DNA from: DATJGF01 sp035495315
GTDB taxonomy: Bacteria; Verrucomicrobiota; Verrucomicrobiia; Limisphaerales; UBA8199
Assembly: GCA_035495315.1 (NCBI GenBank)
Contig: DATJGF010000237.1
Span: forward strand, 1-64,000
Reading direction: 5' to 3'
Length of the DNA: 64,000 nt
The position numbers and the translations under genes were made by a program. The notes under the pieces are model-generated. The model saw only the letters and a program-made list of their open reading frames with translations. It was not told the DNA's origin and made no database searches. This document shows, one piece after another, positions 60,253-64,000 of the stretch (positions are counted from its first letter, which is position 1; each line of letters begins with the position of its first letter).

Positions 60253-63200
60253 ATGCAAGCCGCCTGTTGGATACCGACACATCGGTTTTGCATTGTGATT
60301 TTGCTGGGCACGGTTGCCGCCTTGGTTGCCTGTAACGCCACGGGCACTGATGCCCATGTTGCCGGTCTGTCTGCGCCTGCAACTCATGAGGTTGATTTTT
60401 CGAAGCAAATCCTGCCTATCTTCTCTAACAACTGCTTCGAATGTCACGGTTCCTTAAAGCAGAAGGGCGGACTTCGCTTGAATGAAAGAACTGCCGCGAT
60501 GAAAGGCGGCGATTCCGGACCTGCCCTGGTTCCAGGCAACAGCGCCGACAGCCTGCTGGTCCAGGCGGTTAACGGTTCAAGGGAGAATCTGGCGAGAATG
60601 CCCAAAAAGAAGGATCCGCTCGCGCCAGAGCAGATTGCTTTGCTCCGTGTTTGGATCGACCAGGGGGCGAATTGGCCTGAGGGAGCAATCGCTGCCAATC
60701 GCAAAGATTGGCGCAAGCACTGGGCCTTCAAGCCACCGGTCCGACCCACAATTCCGAAAGTTCGCAACACGCGCTGGCTGCGGAATCCAATTGATGCCTT
60801 TATCCTCGAGCGCCTCGAGCGGGAAAACCTGAGGCCCTCCGCCGAAGCCGACAAAATCACCTTGCTGCGGCGATTGACCCTCGATTTGGTAGGCCTTCCG
60901 CCGAGTCCAGAGGAGGTTGACGCATTTCTTGCCGATACCGGTGCCAATGCTTACGAAAAGCAAGTTGAGCGTTTGTTGGCGTCGCCTCATTACGGCGAAC
61001 GTTGGGGACGTCAGTGGCTGGATGCGGCACGCTACGCCGATTCCGACGGGTTCGAAAAGGATAAACCCCGGAGTGTCTGGTTTTACCGCGATTGGGTCAT
61101 CAACGCCTTAAACCGCGATATGCCTTACGATGAGTTCATCATCGAGCAAATCGCCGGCGACGAATTGCCTAACCCAACCCAGGATCAAATTGTGGCGACG
61201 GGGTTCCTGCGCAATTCAATGATCAATGAAGAGGGTGGCATCGACCCCGAGCAATTCCGAATGGACGCCATGTTCGATCGCATGGATTGCATTGGCAAAA
61301 GCGTGCTGGGGATCACGATCCAATGCGCGCAGTGTCACGATCACAAATTCGATCCCCTCAAACAGGCCGAGTATTATCGATTGTTCGCCTTCCTGAATAA
61401 CGATCACGAAGCCCAGCGGATTGTTTACACCCCGGACGAGTTGATGAAAGTTGCCGAGCTTTCGCGTCAAATGCACGAAATCGAAGCGCGTCTCCGCCAC
61501 GCGACGCCAGAATGGGAAGCGCGCATGGCCGAATGGGAGAACTCTGCCAACAAAAATAGGCCCCAGTGGATCCAGCTGCGACCAACCATCGAAGATATTT
61601 CCACAGGTGGTCAGCGGTATTTGGCGCAGGACGACGGCTCGTTTTTGGCAGCCGGCTACGCTCCCACGAAACACACCGCGAAGTTTTGGCTTACCAATCA
61701 GCTCCAACACATTACCGCTTTCCGCCTCGAACTGCTCACCGACCCAAACCTCCCGTGCAATGGACCGGGCCGCTCCTTTAAAGGCACATGCGCGCTGACT
61801 GAATTCAAAGTCGAGGCCCTGGATGCCAGCAACCCTACTAATAAAATCGCGGTGAAGTTTACGCGGGCGATGGCCGATTTCGAACAATCGGAAGCTGAGC
61901 TCGAGTCTAATTTCGAAGATAAATCCGGTCGCAAACGCGTCACCGGCCCCGCCGAGTTCGCGATCGACGGCAAAGACGAAACCGCCTGGGGTATCGATGC
62001 GGGCCCTGGACGTCGGAACCAGCCACGACGCGCGGTCTTCGAATGCGCTGCGCCCGTCGGTTTTACCAACGGCACGATCCTGGCCTTTTCTCTGGCGCAA
62101 AATCATGGCGGCTGGAATAGCGACGATATCATGAATAATAATCTGGGGCGTTTCCGCTTTTCAGCGACGACAAACCCCGCCCCGGTGCTTGCCGACTCCA
62201 TTCCGACCCAGCTCCACGACCTACTGGCGATGGCGCGCGAGCGTCGCACGCCCGCGCAAACTGCCGCCGTATTCAGCTACTGGCGTACGACGGTGCCACA
62301 ATTCAAAGACGCCAATGAACAGATCGAAGCCCTATGGAAACAGTGGCCGAGTGGAACCACGGCCTTAACGCTCTGGGCTCGCGAACAAACTCGCGGCACA
62401 CATATTCTCAAGCGAGGCGATTGGCTCAAACCGCTCGACGCGGTCACGGCAGGTGTTCCAGCATTCCTGCACCCGCTTCCCGTCGATTCGGCGCCCAAAG
62501 AAAACAGTCCTCCGACCAGTCCGACTCGTCTGAACCTTGCCCGGTGGCTCGTCGATAAGAAATCGCCCACCACGGCGCGCGTGGTCGTCAACCGCCTTTG
62601 GCAGGCCTATTTCGGCACCGGTCTGGTCAGCACCCCCGAAGATTTTGGGATGCAAAGCGAACCGCCTTCACATCCCGAACTTCTCGACTGGCTGGCCTGC
62701 GAACTAATGGAACCCACCCCCGAAGGGGAAGCCCGCAAGTCGGCGCTGCCGACCGGCTCGCGCATCGCATGGGGTCTCAAACACATTCACCGACTAATCG
62801 TTACGTCGTCTGCTTATCGGCAGGATTCCAAAGTCTCGCCCCAACTCTATACCAAGGATCCTTACGATCGTCTTCTGGCCCGCGGGCCGCGATTCCGTGT
62901 AGAAGCCGAAATCGTGCGCGACATCGCGCTCTCGGCTTCGGGTCTGCTTAATCCCAGAATTGGCGGCCCATCGATCTTTTCACCCGCACCGGACTTTCTG
63001 TTCCAGCCACCCGCCAGTTATGCCCCTTTCCCTTGGCAAGAAGAAACCGGTCCGGATCGCTATCGACGCGCGCTCTACACCTTCAGACGCCGCTCCACCC
63101 CCTACCCGATGCTGCAAGTGTTTGATGCCCCAAACGGGGACTTCTCATGCGTCCGGCGACTCCGTTCCAACACGCCGCTTCAAGCTTTGGCTTCCTTGAA

Positions 63201-63528
63201 CGAAACGGTTTTCGTCGAATGCGCCCAGGCGCTCGCCCGCAAAACTCTCGCCGAGGGCGGCCGCACGGACAGTGAGCGGCTTTCGTTCGCGTTTCGTCGG
63301 GCGCTCTCCCGCCGGCCGCGACCTGACGAAAAGGCGGAACTTATCGCTTTCCTCGACAAAGAAAAGGCACGGATCGCAGAGGGCTGGGTGAACGCGAACG
63401 AAATTAGCACAGGAAAGGACGAACCCGCCGCGGATCTCCCAAAAGGATCAACTCCGACTCAGGTCGCTGCGTACACTGTGCTGGCGCGAGTCTTGTTGAA
63501 CCTGGATGAAACGATCACTAAAGAATGA
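60253..63528 (+). CDS. PSD1-type protein: cytochrome c-like + DUF1549 + DUF1553
   Basis: A 1091-residue exported protein. It begins with a signal-like segment (FCIVILLGTVAALVAC, perhaps a lipobox) and a single-heme site CFECH near residue 62 in a planctomycete-type cytochrome c domain. DUF1549 (NPIDAFILERLERENLRPSA, LLRRLTLDLVGLPPSPEEV, ending with CAQCHDHKFDPL) and DUF1553 (LNLARWLVDKKSPTTARVVVNRLW, DFGMQSEPPSHPELLDWLA) follow. These proteins are expanded in Planctomycetota and Verrucomicrobiota, always beside DUF1501, with roles proposed in complex polysaccharide use but not proven. The start is unsure; in-frame ATGs at 60184 and 60238 exist. It overlaps the DUF1501 gene by ATGA. Confidence 0.93.
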   Translation: MQAACWIPTHRFCIVILLGTVAALVACNATGTDAHVAGLSAPATHEVDFSKQILPIFSNNCFECHGSLKQKGGLRLNERTAAMKGGDSGPALVPGNSADSLLVQAVNGSRENLARMPKKKDPLAPEQIALLRVWIDQGANWPEGAIAANRKDWRKHWAFKPPVRPTIPKVRNTRWLRNPIDAFILERLERENLRPSAEADKITLLRRLTLDLVGLPPSPEEVDAFLADTGANAYEKQVERLLASPHYGERWGRQWLDAARYADSDGFEKDKPRSVWFYRDWVINALNRDMPYDEFIIEQIAGDELPNPTQDQIVATGFLRNSMINEEGGIDPEQFRMDAMFDRMDCIGKSVLGITIQCAQCHDHKFDPLKQAEYYRLFAFLNNDHEAQRIVYTPDELMKVAELSRQMHEIEARLRHATPEWEARMAEWENSANKNRPQWIQLRPTIEDISTGGQRYLAQDDGSFLAAGYAPTKHTAKFWLTNQLQHITAFRLELLTDPNLPCNGPGRSFKGTCALTEFKVEALDASNPTNKIAVKFTRAMADFEQSEAELESNFEDKSGRKRVTGPAEFAIDGKDETAWGIDAGPGRRNQPRRAVFECAAPVGFTNGTILAFSLAQNHGGWNSDDIMNNNLGRFRFSATTNPAPVLADSIPTQLHDLLAMARERRTPAQTAAVFSYWRTTVPQFKDANEQIEALWKQWPSGTTALTLWAREQTRGTHILKRGDWLKPLDAVTAGVPAFLHPLPVDSAPKENSPPTSPTRLNLARWLVDKKSPTTARVVVNRLWQAYFGTGLVSTPEDFGMQSEPPSHPELLDWLACELMEPTPEGEARKSALPTGSRIAWGLKHIHRLIVTSSAYRQDSKVSPQLYTKDPYDRLLARGPRFRVEAEIVRDIALSASGLLNPRIGGPSIFSPAPDFLFQPPASYAPFPWQEETGPDRYRRALYTFRRRSTPYPMLQVFDAPNGDFSCVRRLRSNTPLQALASLNETVFVECAQALARKTLAEGGRTDSERLSFAFRRALSRRPRPDEKAELIAFLDKEKARIAEGWVNANEISTGKDEPAADLPKGSTPTQVAAYTVLARVLLNLDETITKE

Positions 63529-64000
63529 ACTGTCAATCACATCTCTACCGTGGACAGGACCGGAGATTAATAACCCGTCGCTGGTTTTTCGAACAGTGCG
63601 GTGTGGGGCTCGGCGCCATCGCGCTAGGCCAGCTATTTCGCCAGAATGGGTTGGCCGCAGCACTGCCGCAGACCAATCCTCTTGCCCCTAAACAACCGCA
63701 TTTCGCCCCGAAGGCGAAGAACGTCATCTTCTTGTTCATGGCCGGAGCGCCGAGCCATCTCGAACTGTTCGATTACAAACCCGAGTTGGCTAAATGGAAC
63801 GGCAAGCTGCCACCGGCCGAGCTGCTGAAGGGGTATCGCGCGGCTTTCATCAACCCGAATTCAACGTTGCTTGGACCGAAGTTCAAGTTCGCCAAATACG
63901 GCCACTCCGGAGCCGAGCTTTCCGAGTTACTGCCCCATCTATCTGAAGTGGTCGACGACATCGCCATTGTTAAATCGATGTACACCGATGCTTTTAATCA
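63525..64000 (+). CDS. DUF1501 protein (N-terminal part, runs off window)
   Basis: The first 158 codons of a DUF1501 protein. A Tat-like signal (TRRWFFEQCGVGLGAIALG) is followed by the domain start KNVIFLFMAGAPSHLELFDYK, then FKFAKYGHSGAELSELLPHL and IAIVKSMYTDAFN. The family belongs with alkaline-phosphatase/sulfatase folds. It is always coupled to the PSD1-type gene, here by ATGA overlap at 63525-63528, so they likely form one exported module. The remainder lies outside the window. Confidence 0.92.
   Translation, partial: MNCQSHLYRGQDRRLITRRWFFEQCGVGLGAIALGQLFRQNGLAAALPQTNPLAPKQPHFAPKAKNVIFLFMAGAPSHLELFDYKPELAKWNGKLPPAELLKGYRAAFINPNSTLLGPKFKFAKYGHSGAELSELLPHLSEVVDDIAIVKSMYTDAFN

Noticed and set aside
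61216..62106. 296-codon minus-strand frame
   Set aside because: It is antisense to the PSD1-type gene, which has full domain motifs along the same stretch.

Overview
The window looks like a chromosomal segment of a Verrucomicrobiota bacterium, most likely of the Pedosphaera/Limisphaerales kind. The indicators are families enriched in that lineage and in Planctomycetota: a PSD1-type cytochrome/DUF1549/DUF1553 protein followed by a DUF1501 protein, a DUF1080 protein, Tat-exported Gfo/Idh/MocA and aldo/keto reductases, a PEP-CTERM protein, and a prepilin-like protein with an H-X9-DG tail. Intergenic DNA rich in short palindromic repeats fits too. The taxonomy is inferred from gene content only. 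I see no rRNA, tRNA, CRISPR array, prophage or insertion-sequence transposase.

Layout. 1-10.6 kb: the 5' part of a secreted glutaminase-A-like (DUF5127/DUF4965) protein, an exported aldo/keto reductase, an acyltransferase/acyl-ACP synthetase fusion coupled to an alpha/beta hydrolase, a YihY/BrkB membrane protein, two quinone-reductase-like dehydrogenases and a secreted metallopeptidase-like BSP protein. 10.8-14.3 kb: fatty-acid cluster fabD-fabG-acpP-fabF (minus strand). 14.5-20.4 kb: small membrane and stress-type proteins, a tyrosine recombinase and an NCS1-type permease. 20.6-30.1 kb: a seven-gene minus-strand redox operon. 30.2-39.5 kb: response regulator, YceI, amidohydrolase, MATE pump, nitrilase, ligA and oligopeptidase B. 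39.9-46.9 kb: a sugar-related run (AGE/cellobiose epimerase, Gfo/Idh/MocA, redoxin, ROK kinase, large unrecognised glycosidase-like protein). 46.9-57.7 kb: yebC, MFS, DedA, HtrA, yacG, msrA, esterase, amino-acid permease, two Opp/Dpp ATPases, pncA. 57.8-64 kb: prepilin-like, PEP-CTERM, DUF4190, and the PSD1 plus DUF1501 pair, which runs off the right edge.

The strongest candidate for an undescribed system is the 20.6-30.1 kb operon. It joins a cytoplasmic NADH-oxidising diaphorase (NuoE, a second thioredoxin-like 2Fe-2S domain, NuoF and ferredoxin in one chain) and an Fe-S flavoprotein to a NapH-like membrane ferredoxin, a Tat-exported NrfC/NapG-like ferredoxin, an exported NHL propeller, a membrane-anchored PQQ-type propeller and a tiny Tat protein with four cysteines. 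The flavoprotein resembles GltD but has lost its pyridine-nucleotide domain. No hydrogenase, formate dehydrogenase or other terminal catalytic subunit is visible, so the electron acceptor or donor is open.

The second theme is repetitive DNA. Several intergenic regions hold degenerate tandem heptamers with different unit sequences, often as inverted pairs. At least four families of short palindromes are dispersed through the window. Some of these repeats have entered coding sequence: in frame inside the diaphorase, as C-terminal tails of two proteins, and as the N-terminal region of an exported protein.
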